From: an uncultured Clostridia bacterium
GTDB taxonomy: Bacteria; Bacillota; Clostridia; Christensenellales; Borkfalkiaceae
DNA length: 64,000 nt
Assembly (NCBI GenBank): GCA_947570625.1
Contig: CANOUP010000001.1
Span: 90,792-154,791 of the forward strand
Direction: 5' to 3'
The notes under the pieces were generated by a model that saw only the letters and a list, made by a program, of their open reading frames with translations, searched no databases and had not been told where the DNA came from. The translations under genes were made by a program, and so were the position numbers. This document shows positions 11,199-19,545 of this stretch, piece by piece (within the stretch, counting starts at the first letter, position 1; each line of letters opens with the position of its first letter).

Positions 11199-11447
11199 AT
11201 GAGAATAGACAAATTTTTAAAAGTTTCGCGCATATTGAAGCGCAGAACGCTTGCGCAGGAAGCCTGCGATAAGGGCAAAGTCAGCGTAAACGGCAAGGAC
11301 GTCAAACCCGCGTACCGCGTTAAAGAGGGCGACATAGTTGAAATCGCCTATGCTTCGGGTTCGATTAAGTTCAGGATACTCGCGGTTAAGGAAACCGTAA
11401 AAAAGGACGAGGCTTCCTCGCTGTATGAGATTATCACGAATTTTTAA
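11199..11447 (+). CDS. rqcP: S4-domain RNA-binding protein RqcP (YabO)
   Basis: An 82-residue protein made up of one S4 RNA-binding domain (MRIDKFLKVSRILKRR at the start, KVSVNGKDVKPAYRVKEGD in the middle). Size and motif match RqcP/YabO, which binds tRNA on stalled 50S subunits and works with RqcH to add C-terminal alanine tails to nascent chains in ribosome quality control. An in-frame TGA at 11187 fixes the start at 11199. The nearest SD-like sequence (AAGAGGTG) is 15 nt away, unusually far. Hsp15-type heat shock S4 proteins are a less likely alternative. Confidence 0.85.
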   Translation: MRIDKFLKVSRILKRRTLAQEACDKGKVSVNGKDVKPAYRVKEGDIVEIAYASGSIKFRILAVKETVKKDEASSLYEIITNF

Positions 11448-11487
11448 CTCTGATAAATAAACAATAAAACATTTAATAAGGTAAACT

Positions 11488-12612
11488 ATGAAAGTAAGCG
11501 CAATAATCTGCTCCGCCGGCAAAGGCGAGCGCGCGGGCTTCGGAATAAACAAACTGCTTGCCCCTCTCTACGGCGCGCCCGCGCTGTACCACACTTTAAA
11601 AAAATTCGATGTAGACGAAATCGACGAAGTTATCGTAACCTCGTCCGAAGAGGACTATCCGCAGATAAGCGCGCTGTGCGAGCCTTTCGGCTTCAAAGTG
11701 ACGGCAGGCGGACGCACGAGAACGGACACCGTCAAAAACGCGCTTTCCTGCGTTACGGGCGACATAGTGCTCATTCACGACGGGGCGCGCCCCTTCCTCT
11801 CGCACGAACTTATTTTGAGGTGCATAGAGGAAACAGTTAAATTCAAAAGTTCGGTCTGCGCGGTAAAAGCAACCGACACCGCAGTATACGGAAACGAGCG
11901 TGCGGACAGAAACAGACTGCTTCTTTTACAGACCCCGCAGGCATTCTATACGCAGGACATAAAACGGGCGTACGCGCTTGCGGGAGGCGACGTGTTCACC
12001 GACGACAGCGCGGTATACGAGCGGTACATACAAAAGCCCCATTACACCGAAGGCGAATACGAAAACATAAAACTGACGTTTAAGCAGGATTTTTCGCGCG
12101 GGTTCCCCGCAATGCCGAGGGTACAGGGCAAGCGCATAGGCTTCGGCGTAGATACCCACGCTTTCGGCGAGGGAAACTCGGTTACGCTTGCAGGCGTTAA
12201 CATAGAGTGCGACAGGGCGCTTATCGCGCACAGCGACGGCGACGTAGTGCTTCACGCCGTTATGGACGCCCTCCTCTCCTCGGCGGGGCTTAAAGACATA
12301 GGTCACTATTTCCCCGACGGCGACGAAAGCCTGAGGGGCGCGGACAGCAAACGGCTTCTGCGCGAAACGGTCGATATAATCGGCGCTAAGGGATTTGCGC
12401 CCGTAAACATTTCGATAACCGTTCAGGCAGAAAAACCACGCCTTCAACCGCATATCGATAAGATGATACAAAATCTTGAAGCGCTTACGGGAGTTTCCGC
12501 TGAAAACATAGCCGTATCCGCGGGCACTGCGGAAGGGCTTGGATTTGTCGGCGAAGGGCTGGGCATTACCGCTTACTGCGCCGTAATAACGGAGGAAAAA
12601 AGCAATGGCTAA
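11488..12612 (+). CDS. ispDF: Bifunctional IspD-IspF isoprenoid enzyme
   Basis: A 374-residue fusion of two steps of the MEP isoprenoid pathway. Residues 1 to about 210 are IspD, 2-C-methyl-D-erythritol 4-phosphate cytidylyltransferase (CSAGKGERAGFGINK nucleotide-binding loop). From about residue 217 is IspF, the cyclodiphosphate synthase (GFGVDTHAFGEG metal-binding motif, AHSDGDVVLHAVMDALL, DIGHYFPD). It lacks the intermediate enzyme IspE, as IspDF fusions normally do. The fusion is best known in alpha- and epsilonproteobacteria and occurs in some Clostridia. The SD AAGG precedes the ATG, and the 3' end overlaps radA by 8 nt. Confidence 0.95.
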   Translation: MKVSAIICSAGKGERAGFGINKLLAPLYGAPALYHTLKKFDVDEIDEVIVTSSEEDYPQISALCEPFGFKVTAGGRTRTDTVKNALSCVTGDIVLIHDGARPFLSHELILRCIEETVKFKSSVCAVKATDTAVYGNERADRNRLLLLQTPQAFYTQDIKRAYALAGGDVFTDDSAVYERYIQKPHYTEGEYENIKLTFKQDFSRGFPAMPRVQGKRIGFGVDTHAFGEGNSVTLAGVNIECDRALIAHSDGDVVLHAVMDALLSSAGLKDIGHYFPDGDESLRGADSKRLLRETVDIIGAKGFAPVNISITVQAEKPRLQPHIDKMIQNLEALTGVSAENIAVSAGTAEGLGFVGEGLGITAYCAVITEEKSNG

Positions 12613-13969
12613 AAGCAAAGCCGTGACGCAGTTCGTATGCTGTGAATGCGGGGCTTCGAGCCCGCGCTGGCTGGGAAAATGTCCGTCCTGCGGAAAGTTC
12701 AACACGATGGTAGAAGAGCTTGTTAAGCCCGCAGAAAACAAGTCCGAAAGAAAAGCCGTTTACGGCGGAAGAGCCAGACCGCTTTCGGAAATAAAATTCG
12801 AAAATTACAACAGAACGTCTTCGGGAATGTCCGAATTCGACAACGTGCTCGGAGGCGGTATCGTTACGGGTTCGCTCGTGCTTATCGGAGGCGACCCCGG
12901 CATAGGCAAGTCCACCCTTCTCACTCAGATTGCCTCGCACCTTTCCAATGACCGAAAAGTACTCTACTTTTCCGCGGAGGAAAGCTGTTCGCAGGTCAAG
13001 CTGAGAACGGAGCGGTTAAACCTTAATCCGGACAGGCTTCTCATAATAAACGAAACCTGCATAGACTGTCTTGAAAGCGAGCTTGACGGAGTGGAATTCT
13101 GTATTATAGACTCCATACAGGCGGTGTATACCGACGACCTGTCCTCCTCTGCGGGGTCGGTCGGGCAGGTAAGAGAGTGCGCCTCTAAACTTATGCGTAT
13201 CGCCAAAGGACGCGGTATTACGTTTTTCATAGTCGGGCACGTAACAAAAGAAGGCGCGCTTGCCGGTCCTAAAGTGCTTGAACACATTATGGATACCGTG
13301 CTCTATTTCGAAGGCGAAAACCAGGAAAATTTCAGGATACTGCGCTCCGTCAAAAACAGATTCGGCAACGTTCAGGAAGTCGGAGTTTTCGAAATGACGG
13401 GCGAGGGCATAATTCCCGTAACCGACTATTCGGGCGTATTTCTCTCCGAAAGCCGAGGGGAAGAACCCGGCTCGGCTGTCACACCCGCGCAGACGGGCGC
13501 AAGGTGTATGAACGTGGAAATACAGACGCTTATTGCCAAAACCTCGTTCGGCGTTCCCCGTCGAATGCCCCTCGGAATAGACTACAACAAACTCGTGCTT
13601 CTTATAGCCGTACTCGAAAAGAGGTGCGGGCTGGCGCTCTCCTCTTCCGACGTTTACGTCAACGCTATGGGCGGAATAAAACTAAGCGAACCGTCCTGCG
13701 ATTTGGCGGTGTGCTCCGCCCTCGCTTCGGCTTACTACGGAAAACCCATCGACAAGTATACGGCGGTATTCGGCGAAGTGGGGCTTACGGGCGAAGTGCG
13801 CGCCGTTTCATACTGCGAAAAGAGGGTTTCGGAGTGCGTTAAAATGGGCTTTAAAAAAGTGCTTGTCCCCGCAAAGAATATGAAATCGGTCTTGAAGTAC
13901 GCCGATAAAATAGCCGTTGTCCCCATACTCTACGTCAACACGATGATTAAAAATTTGTTTAAAGATTAA
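12605..13969 (+). CDS. radA: DNA repair protein RadA
   Basis: A 454-residue RecA-like ATPase of homologous recombination (branch migration). The N-terminal C4 zinc finger (CCECG ... CPSCG) is followed by a Walker A loop GGDPGIGKST near residue 100, the RadA-specific KNRFG motif near residue 250, and a C-terminal Lon-protease-like domain that lacks the protease role. The length is normal. The start overlaps the end of ispDF by 8 nt, indicating coupling. Confidence 0.97.
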   Translation: MAKSKAVTQFVCCECGASSPRWLGKCPSCGKFNTMVEELVKPAENKSERKAVYGGRARPLSEIKFENYNRTSSGMSEFDNVLGGGIVTGSLVLIGGDPGIGKSTLLTQIASHLSNDRKVLYFSAEESCSQVKLRTERLNLNPDRLLIINETCIDCLESELDGVEFCIIDSIQAVYTDDLSSSAGSVGQVRECASKLMRIAKGRGITFFIVGHVTKEGALAGPKVLEHIMDTVLYFEGENQENFRILRSVKNRFGNVQEVGVFEMTGEGIIPVTDYSGVFLSESRGEEPGSAVTPAQTGARCMNVEIQTLIAKTSFGVPRRMPLGIDYNKLVLLIAVLEKRCGLALSSSDVYVNAMGGIKLSEPSCDLAVCSALASAYYGKPIDKYTAVFGEVGLTGEVRAVSYCEKRVSECVKMGFKKVLVPAKNMKSVLKYADKIAVVPILYVNTMIKNLFKD

Positions 13970-14046
13970 AAAGCGCGTACATTTAAATTAAAGTACTTTG
14001 TTAAATTTTCAATGTCACAAGCGGCTTTTTGTTATCTCAATATGAA

Positions 14047-14074
14047 AAGCGCGCCCGCTTATGCGGGCGCGCTT
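14047..14074. terminator. Strong hairpin between radA and ssb
   Basis: A 12-bp perfect stem, AAGCGCGCCCGC / GCGGGCGCGCTT, with a four-base loop. It lies 1 bp beyond the ssb stop, with TTTT following on the minus strand. It terminates ssb and probably also radA. Confidence 0.8.
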
Positions 14075-14075
14075 A

Positions 14076-14759
14076 TTACTGTTCGTTGTACGCTCTGGGT
14101 ACGGAGTACAAATCGAACTCCTGCTCTATATCGAATTCACAGTCGTCGTCGAACGCGGCGAGTTTCGAAACGGAAACCTCGTACGCGGTCATCGAAACAA
14201 AGCTTTCGTCGGATTGCTTTTTCTGGTATTCACGGCTCTGTATTCTGCCCGAAAGCGCGACCCTGTCGCCGACTTGCAGGTTGCGTACGAAACGCGCGTT
14301 TCTGCCCCAGGCGATTGCGGGTATATAGTCGGACTTGTTGTAACTGCGGTTGACCGCAATGAGAAGGTCTGCTATTTCCCTGTTGAACGGCGTGGTGCGG
14401 TATACGGGCGGTTTGCAGATATAACCCGAAAGCACTATCGAGTTGGGATTTTTACCGGGAGGATTTTCCAAAAGCTCCCTGATGAAAACCGTAAGCATAA
14501 GTCTGGATTTGCCGTCTTCCAGCTTATTGTACGAGCGGAACTGGCCGAGCGCGCATATCGTCGCGCCCACTTTTATCCCCTCCGTCATTATGCGTTCGGA
14601 CACGGTTACGGGCAGAATGTCCGCCTGACCCGAAAGCCTCATGACCTTAACGAAGAATTCGTAGAATCCTTCTCCGTACACCTCGTGTGAAAATTCCGCT
14701 TCCGACACGATTTCGCCGTAAATATACACCTTATTGTTTTTTTCCGTATTGTAGTTCAT
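14076..14759 (-). CDS. Single-stranded DNA-binding protein with two OB folds
   Basis: A 227-residue protein. The second half is a recognisable SSB/PriB-type OB fold (IVLSGYICKPPVYRTTP, then VAWGRNA-like AIAWGRNARF, then VGDRVALSGRIQSREY). The first half shows the same strand pattern (VYIYGEIVSEAEFS, GATICALGQFRSY) and is probably a diverged OB fold, so the protein appears to be a tandem SSB. The C-terminus lacks the classical acidic DDDIPF-type tail but carries an acidic run near residue 205. It binds ssDNA in replication or repair; the exact partner is unknown. A GGAGG SD site precedes the ATG. Confidence 0.75.
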   Translation of the reverse strand: MNYNTEKNNKVYIYGEIVSEAEFSHEVYGEGFYEFFVKVMRLSGQADILPVTVSERIMTEGIKVGATICALGQFRSYNKLEDGKSRLMLTVFIRELLENPPGKNPNSIVLSGYICKPPVYRTTPFNREIADLLIAVNRSYNKSDYIPAIAWGRNARFVRNLQVGDRVALSGRIQSREYQKKQSDESFVSMTAYEVSVSKLAAFDDDCEFDIEQEFDLYSVPRAYNEQ

Positions 14760-14799
14760 TTATGCCTCCATAAAATGTATTTCTTTCTCGTACCATACG

Positions 14800-15564
14800 T
14801 TACGCGCTCTTTTTCTGACAGCCCGTTCCGTCTATTATGTAGTTTTCACGGTAAATCAGTTCGCCTATGGGAACAAAGGAATAACCCTTGTTTTTAAGCG
14901 TTTCCAAAATTATGGGAACGGCTTCGCCCGTATGCAGTCCGTTGTTGTGCATAAGTATAATCGAACCGTTTTTGACGCCGTTTATTACGCGCATTGCTAT
15001 GTCCGTCGCGGACAGGTCCTTCCAGTCCAGACTGTCGGTATCCCACTGTACGGTGTAGTAGCCCAGTTCGGAAGCCGTTTTCAAAAGCTCGTCGTCGTAA
15101 TCGCCGTACGGCGGGCGGAACAGCTCTACCGTTTTGCCCGTTATATCTTCGATAGCTTTCGAGGACTCTGTCAGTTCGAGTTTGATTTCCTCTGCGTTCT
15201 GCTTGCTCATATAAGAGTGCGTCGAAGAGTGCGTGCCTATTTCGTGACCCGCTTTGTCTATCTTTTTGACGTATTCGGGATACTTTTCCGCCCAGAACTC
15301 GACCATAAACCAGGTTGCGCGGACTTCGGACACTTTCAAAGCGTTCAGAATTTCGTCGGTATGCTCGGTACCCCATGCGCAGTCGAAGGAAATGGAAACA
15401 ATTTTCTCCTCCTTCTCGACGCTGTAAATCGGCACGAGGCGGGGCGTGTTTCCGTAATAGACGGCGTATGCGCCCGTGAAGTACACGGACAGCGAAAGCA
15501 CGGTTATCAGCATTGCGGCTATTGCCGTGAAGATTATCGTTTTAAGTTTTAAGACGCGTATCAA
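14800..15564 (-). CDS. pdaB: Polysaccharide deacetylase, PdaB-like sporulation type
   Basis: A 254-residue NodB-fold carbohydrate esterase with an N-terminal signal-anchor (about residues 10-32). Motif 1 is SFDCAWG, close to the TFDISWG form typical of PdaB. Motif 2 is HSSTHS, which supplies the two metal histidines, and motif 3 is RPPYGDYD. PdaB is needed for late spore cortex maintenance; a general peptidoglycan deacetylase is the alternative. The start is TTG at 15564 preceded by GGAGAGAAGGTA, since no ATG is available at this position. Confidence 0.8.
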   Translation of the reverse strand: MIRVLKLKTIIFTAIAAMLITVLSLSVYFTGAYAVYYGNTPRLVPIYSVEKEEKIVSISFDCAWGTEHTDEILNALKVSEVRATWFMVEFWAEKYPEYVKKIDKAGHEIGTHSSTHSYMSKQNAEEIKLELTESSKAIEDITGKTVELFRPPYGDYDDELLKTASELGYYTVQWDTDSLDWKDLSATDIAMRVINGVKNGSIILMHNNGLHTGEAVPIILETLKNKGYSFVPIGELIYRENYIIDGTGCQKKSA

Positions 15565-15701
15565 TACCTTCTCTCCGATAATATCATTTTAAGTATGACG
15601 GAATACCTGTAACTTTGACGTTTTAAAGGTTTTACTGTCGAAAACAAATTTCCGTCCTCTTGAATATAATATTTGACGGCGCAATAATTTATGACATCGC
15701 A

Positions 15702-15740
15702 AAAAAGGACTGCGCGGAATTTTTCCGTACAGTCCTTTTT
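15702..15740. terminator. Bidirectional terminator after rarA
   Basis: AAAAAGGACTG ... CAGTCCTTTTT with an inner CGGAA/TTCCG stem, flanked by an A-run on one side and T-runs on the other. It lies 15 bp past the rarA stop. The rest of 15565-15755 shows no gene. Confidence 0.8.
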
Positions 15741-15755
15741 ATTTTTTTTAAGTTT

Positions 15756-16973
15756 TTATTTTTTGGGGAAGTAATCCCTGTCTTTCAAAGAATCGGGCAA
15801 GTATTGCTGTTCCACCCACCCGCCGTAGTCGTGCGGATACTTATACTTTTTGCTCGCCTCCGTATGATTTTTCAAATAGTCGGGTATATTGTCGTCGGGG
15901 TGGTTGCGCGCGTCGTCGATTGCCATTCCCATTGCAACGACTACCTTGTTTGTTTTGGGAGCTTCGCACACCTCGATTATAGCCTGCGTCAATGCGAGAT
16001 TGCCTTCGGGCATACCTAAGTTGTTGAGAACGAACAGTGCGTTGCAGGCGGTGTTCAGCGCCTTTGCCGAACAGCAGTCCTCGCTTGCGTGCGCAATCGT
16101 ACGCCTAGCAAGAAGCTGGGGCTCGCAACCCGCCTCGATAAGGCGGTTCGCATAGTACAGCGCCGCCGTAGCGTCGCTTCCGCGCAGGCTTTTGCAGAAC
16201 GCGCTGAGTATGTGATAAAAGTTATCGTCGTTCAGACTCAGCGCCTTTTTTTGAAGGCACTCGACAGCCGTTTCCTTGGTAATTACAATTTCGCCCGCGC
16301 CGTTTACGGGCGTAGTCAACGCGCCTAATTCAAGACCGTTCAAAGCGCTTCTCACGTCGCCCCCGCAAGCCGAAGCGAAATAATCGAGCGCCTCTTCTTC
16401 TATCGTTATATTGTAATCTTTAAGCCCGTTGGGTGCGGTCAGCGCTCTTTTGAGAGCTTTTTTTATGTCCTCCGCGCCCACCTGTCTGAATTCGAACAGC
16501 GTACAACGGCTTACGATTGCGCGCGTCATACTGTAATTGGGCGACTCGGTAGTCGAGCCTATGAGTACGATTTGACCCGATTCCAGCACCGCGAGAAGCG
16601 AGTCGCTCTGCGTCTTGCTCCACCTGTGGCATTCGTCTAAAAGAAGATAAGTTTTTTTACCGTACATTTCGAAAGTCTTTTTTGCTTCTTCTATAACGGC
16701 TTTCACGTCGGCGACACCGCTGGATATAGCGTTAAGCATTACGAATTTCGCACACGCCGTTTCGGCTATAATTCTCGCAAGCGTGGTTTTTCCCGTGCCC
16801 GGGGGCCCGTAAAATATACAGCTGGGCACCTTTTTCGCCTGTATAAGACGGCGGAGAAGTTTTCCTTCGCCGAGTATGTGCCGTTGTCCGACAAACCCGT
16901 CCAGATTAGAAGGGCGCATTTTTTCGGCTAACGGCTTTAAATTGTCGTGCATATGCGTAAACAGATTATCCAT
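15756..16973 (-). CDS. rarA: Replication-associated recombination protein A (RarA/MgsA)
   Basis: A 405-residue AAA+ ATPase related to clamp-loader subunits that acts at stalled replication forks. Walker A is GPPGTGKTTLA near residue 50. Walker B is LLLDECHRW, with DECH in place of the common DEIH. Sensor motif GSTTESPN follows, then the RarA-specific C-terminal tetramerisation domain. The length is normal. It begins 3 nt after the patatin gene and is probably coupled to it, as the SD site is weak. Confidence 0.95.
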   Translation of the reverse strand: MDNLFTHMHDNLKPLAEKMRPSNLDGFVGQRHILGEGKLLRRLIQAKKVPSCIFYGPPGTGKTTLARIIAETACAKFVMLNAISSGVADVKAVIEEAKKTFEMYGKKTYLLLDECHRWSKTQSDSLLAVLESGQIVLIGSTTESPNYSMTRAIVSRCTLFEFRQVGAEDIKKALKRALTAPNGLKDYNITIEEEALDYFASACGGDVRSALNGLELGALTTPVNGAGEIVITKETAVECLQKKALSLNDDNFYHILSAFCKSLRGSDATAALYYANRLIEAGCEPQLLARRTIAHASEDCCSAKALNTACNALFVLNNLGMPEGNLALTQAIIEVCEAPKTNKVVVAMGMAIDDARNHPDDNIPDYLKNHTEASKKYKYPHDYGGWVEQQYLPDSLKDRDYFPKK

Positions 16974-16976
16974 TTG

Positions 16977-17768
16977 TTATTTCAAAAGTTCCTTGATTTT
17001 GTCCGTGTTCTTTTTGCCCATTACGTACCCCTCTTCGTAAGCGCGGTCGAGATCTTTTATAAGGTACTGGCTCATACCCTTCATTTCGGGTTCGAGGTAT
17101 AAATCGCACAAATCCCCGTCGCGCTCCTTTATAAGCGACGAGGCGTGCGCGTCCATTACGTCGACCACCCTTAGCATAAGCTGTAAAATGTTGCCGACCT
17201 CGGATACGGGTTCGGAACAGTTTTTAAGCACGTCGACGGCAACAACTACGTCCGCGCCCATTTCCTTGGTGATTTTTATGGGTACGCGGCAGAGTATTCC
17301 GCCGTCAACCAACAGCTCGTTTTCAAGTTTTACCGGGCGGAATACAGAGGGAATCGTACTCGAAGCCTGTATGGCGAGAGCGGCTTCGCCGCTCTCGAAA
17401 ACGTGCAGTTTGCCCGAAAGCAAGTCCGCCGCCACGCACTTGAAGGGCACGGGAAAGTCCTCTATATTTTTAACCTTGCAGTTTTGCGAAAGAAGTTCGC
17501 GCACCTTTTTACTGCGCAGAATAGCCATTTTGCTTATGGGTTGGGGACTGACGTCGATGATATGGCGCTTTTTTATGGTAAGCACGATATCTCTCATTTC
17601 CTTTACGGTCATACCGCTTGCGTAACAGCCCCCTACCACTGCGCCCATGGAACAGCCCGCGATAAAATCGGGCTTTATCCCCTCTTCTTCCAAAGCCTGT
17701 AAAAATCCTACGTGCGCAACACCGCGCGCGCCTCCGCTTCCGAGTGCAAGACCTAACTTTTTACTCAT
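16977..17768 (-). CDS. Patatin-like phospholipase family protein
   Basis: A 263-residue serine hydrolase of the RssA/YlbK type. The oxyanion loop GSGGARG lies near residue 10, the nucleophile elbow GCSMG near residue 39 and the catalytic aspartate in DGGILCRVP near residue 155, so the Ser-Asp dyad is complete. No signal peptide, so intracellular. The physiological substrate is unknown. It is co-transcribed with rarA and divergent from ylbJ, with 33 bp between them. Confidence 0.88.
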   Translation of the reverse strand: MSKKLGLALGSGGARGVAHVGFLQALEEEGIKPDFIAGCSMGAVVGGCYASGMTVKEMRDIVLTIKKRHIIDVSPQPISKMAILRSKKVRELLSQNCKVKNIEDFPVPFKCVAADLLSGKLHVFESGEAALAIQASSTIPSVFRPVKLENELLVDGGILCRVPIKITKEMGADVVVAVDVLKNCSEPVSEVGNILQLMLRVVDVMDAHASSLIKERDGDLCDLYLEPEMKGMSQYLIKDLDRAYEEGYVMGKKNTDKIKELLK

Positions 17769-17801
17769 ATTCGATACCCCGCTGAAATAATTTTATAAGG
17801 A

Positions 17802-18749
17802 ATGAAAAAGTTCCGTTTTTTTAAATTTGCATTGCTTTGCGCCGTCCTCGCGTTTTTGTCGTGGGCATTTATAATTTACCCCGAAAGATATATAACGCGC
17901 TGTTTCGAAGGGTTTATCATGTGGGCGGAATGCGTTCTTCCATCCCTGTTTCCTCTGATGGTGATTACTCTTATATTCATCAAGACGGGCATTGCCGAAA
18001 AGGCTTCTCTTCCGCTTAAAAGAGTTACGGGGATTTTCGGGCTTCCGCCCGCTTCCGCGGTATGCTTTATCATAAGTCTTTGTTCGGGCTATCCCGCGGG
18101 CGCGAAAGCGGTTTCCGAATTTTACGGCAACGGCTGTATAGGCGCAAGCGACGCAAAAAAACTGTCCGCCCTGTGCTCGACCTCGGGCCCGCTTTTCATC
18201 ATAGGCAGTGTGGGTGTGAAAATGCTGGGCGACAAGTCCGCGGGCTGGTTACTGCTTCTCGCGCACGCCGTCAGCGTGCTTGCGACGGGTCTTATAATTT
18301 CGCTCGTTTTAAAACGCGGAGAAAAACACGAATACGTAAGAAAGCCTTACAGCGGAAACATACTTTACGACTGCTTTTACGGCGCTGTCGTTTCGGTTGC
18401 CGTCGCGGGCGGGTTTATCGCGTTTTTCTGCGTTACCGCGCAAATAGTATGCGATTTCAGACTGCTGTATCCCTTGGAGCTGTTGATAGGTCTTATCGAC
18501 CCCTCGCTTGCCAAAGGCGTATGTACCGGACTTATAGAAGCGACTGCGGGGTGCCGCGAACTTTCGGCGCTGACCGCAAAGCTTAAACTTCCGTTCATAG
18601 GTTTTTTGATAACGTTCGGCGGGATTTCCATACTCTTGCAGCAGCTTTCTTATTTTATGCAAGCAAAAGTAAACGTACTTTACTTTACCGCCGTCAAATT
18701 TATTCAGGGCGCGGTCTGCTTTTTAATACTCCTGCCGTTCGTTCAGTAA
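17802..18749 (+). CDS. ylbJ: Sporulation integral membrane protein YlbJ
   Basis: A 315-residue protein with about eight hydrophobic segments. The conserved stretches VLPSLFP, LCSGYPAGAK and LCSTSGPLFIIGSVG are the YlbJ/nucleoside-recognition (GATE) signature. YlbJ is a sigma-E-dependent protein required for heat-resistant spores in Bacillus. The 3' end overlaps pheA by 7 nt tail to tail. An AAGGA sequence directly abuts the ATG, too close for a normal SD site. Confidence 0.85.
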   Translation: MKKFRFFKFALLCAVLAFLSWAFIIYPERYITRCFEGFIMWAECVLPSLFPLMVITLIFIKTGIAEKASLPLKRVTGIFGLPPASAVCFIISLCSGYPAGAKAVSEFYGNGCIGASDAKKLSALCSTSGPLFIIGSVGVKMLGDKSAGWLLLLAHAVSVLATGLIISLVLKRGEKHEYVRKPYSGNILYDCFYGAVVSVAVAGGFIAFFCVTAQIVCDFRLLYPLELLIGLIDPSLAKGVCTGLIEATAGCRELSALTAKLKLPFIGFLITFGGISILLQQLSYFMQAKVNVLYFTAVKFIQGAVCFLILLPFVQ

Positions 18750-19543
18750 CAGCCCAAAAGCTTGAACTCGGCGCAATTTGCGCGTATGTCCGCAAGCGCA
18801 AATTTGACTTTGGTCGAAGAATAGTCCCCCTCCGTTTCTATGAAAAAGCGGTATGCTTCGGGAGTATTTTTTATCGGGCGGGACTGCAACTTTGTCATAT
18901 TGAAACCGTTTTTGAAAACGCGTTCCAGCACCCGCACAAGTTCGCCCGCTTTGTTAAGACAGGTGAAAGAAAAATAAATTTTGCTTGTGCGCGCGTTTTC
19001 GGGAACACCGCCCCTGCGCACGAGCAGAAAATGCGTATAGTTGTTTTCGTCGTCGGCTATATTGTTCTCCGAAAATACAAGCCCCTCCCTTTTAAGGTGC
19101 GCGCCCGCGATGCCCGCGTCCGTTATTTCTGAAATCATATCAAGACTTCCCGCAGTGGACGGCGCGGAACAAAGCTGTGCCGACGGAAAATGCTTTTTAA
19201 GGTATGCCGAACACTGTTCAAGCGCCTGGCTGTGCGAAAATATGCGCTTGATATTATTCAGGTCCGCGCCCTCTTTCGTCACCAGACGGTGGTCGATTTT
19301 AACGGTGTATTCCTCTACCGCGCAGATACCTTCGGTATACTGCAATAAATCGATGTTCTGCATTACCCCGCCGTTGAGCGAATTTTCGATTGGAACGACA
19401 ACCCCGTCCGTCTGTCCGCTTATAAGCGACGATATGACCAGCGCAAAGCTCCAATAGGCTATATGCTCGGCGTCGGGGCACATTTTTTTAACCGCTATGA
19501 AACTGTAACTGCCCTCGGGTCCGAGGTAGCCTATCTTCTGCAT
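18743..19543 (-). CDS. pheA: Prephenate dehydratase
   Basis: A 266-residue enzyme that converts prephenate to phenylpyruvate in phenylalanine synthesis. It starts GYLGPEGSYS. The catalytic domain covers about residues 1-180, followed by an ACT regulatory domain. The usual phenylalanine-binding ESRP motif appears as QSRP, which may alter feedback control. It follows aroF by 2 nt and is the last gene of the operon that starts with alr. Confidence 0.92.
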   Translation of the reverse strand: MQKIGYLGPEGSYSFIAVKKMCPDAEHIAYWSFALVISSLISGQTDGVVVPIENSLNGGVMQNIDLLQYTEGICAVEEYTVKIDHRLVTKEGADLNNIKRIFSHSQALEQCSAYLKKHFPSAQLCSAPSTAGSLDMISEITDAGIAGAHLKREGLVFSENNIADDENNYTHFLLVRRGGVPENARTSKIYFSFTCLNKAGELVRVLERVFKNGFNMTKLQSRPIKNTPEAYRFFIETEGDYSSTKVKFALADIRANCAEFKLLGCY

Positions 19544-19545
19544 TT

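Noticed and set aside
15660-16019. 119-codon plus-strand frame over the rarA terminator
   Set aside because: It runs through the terminator hairpin and antisense to rarA.
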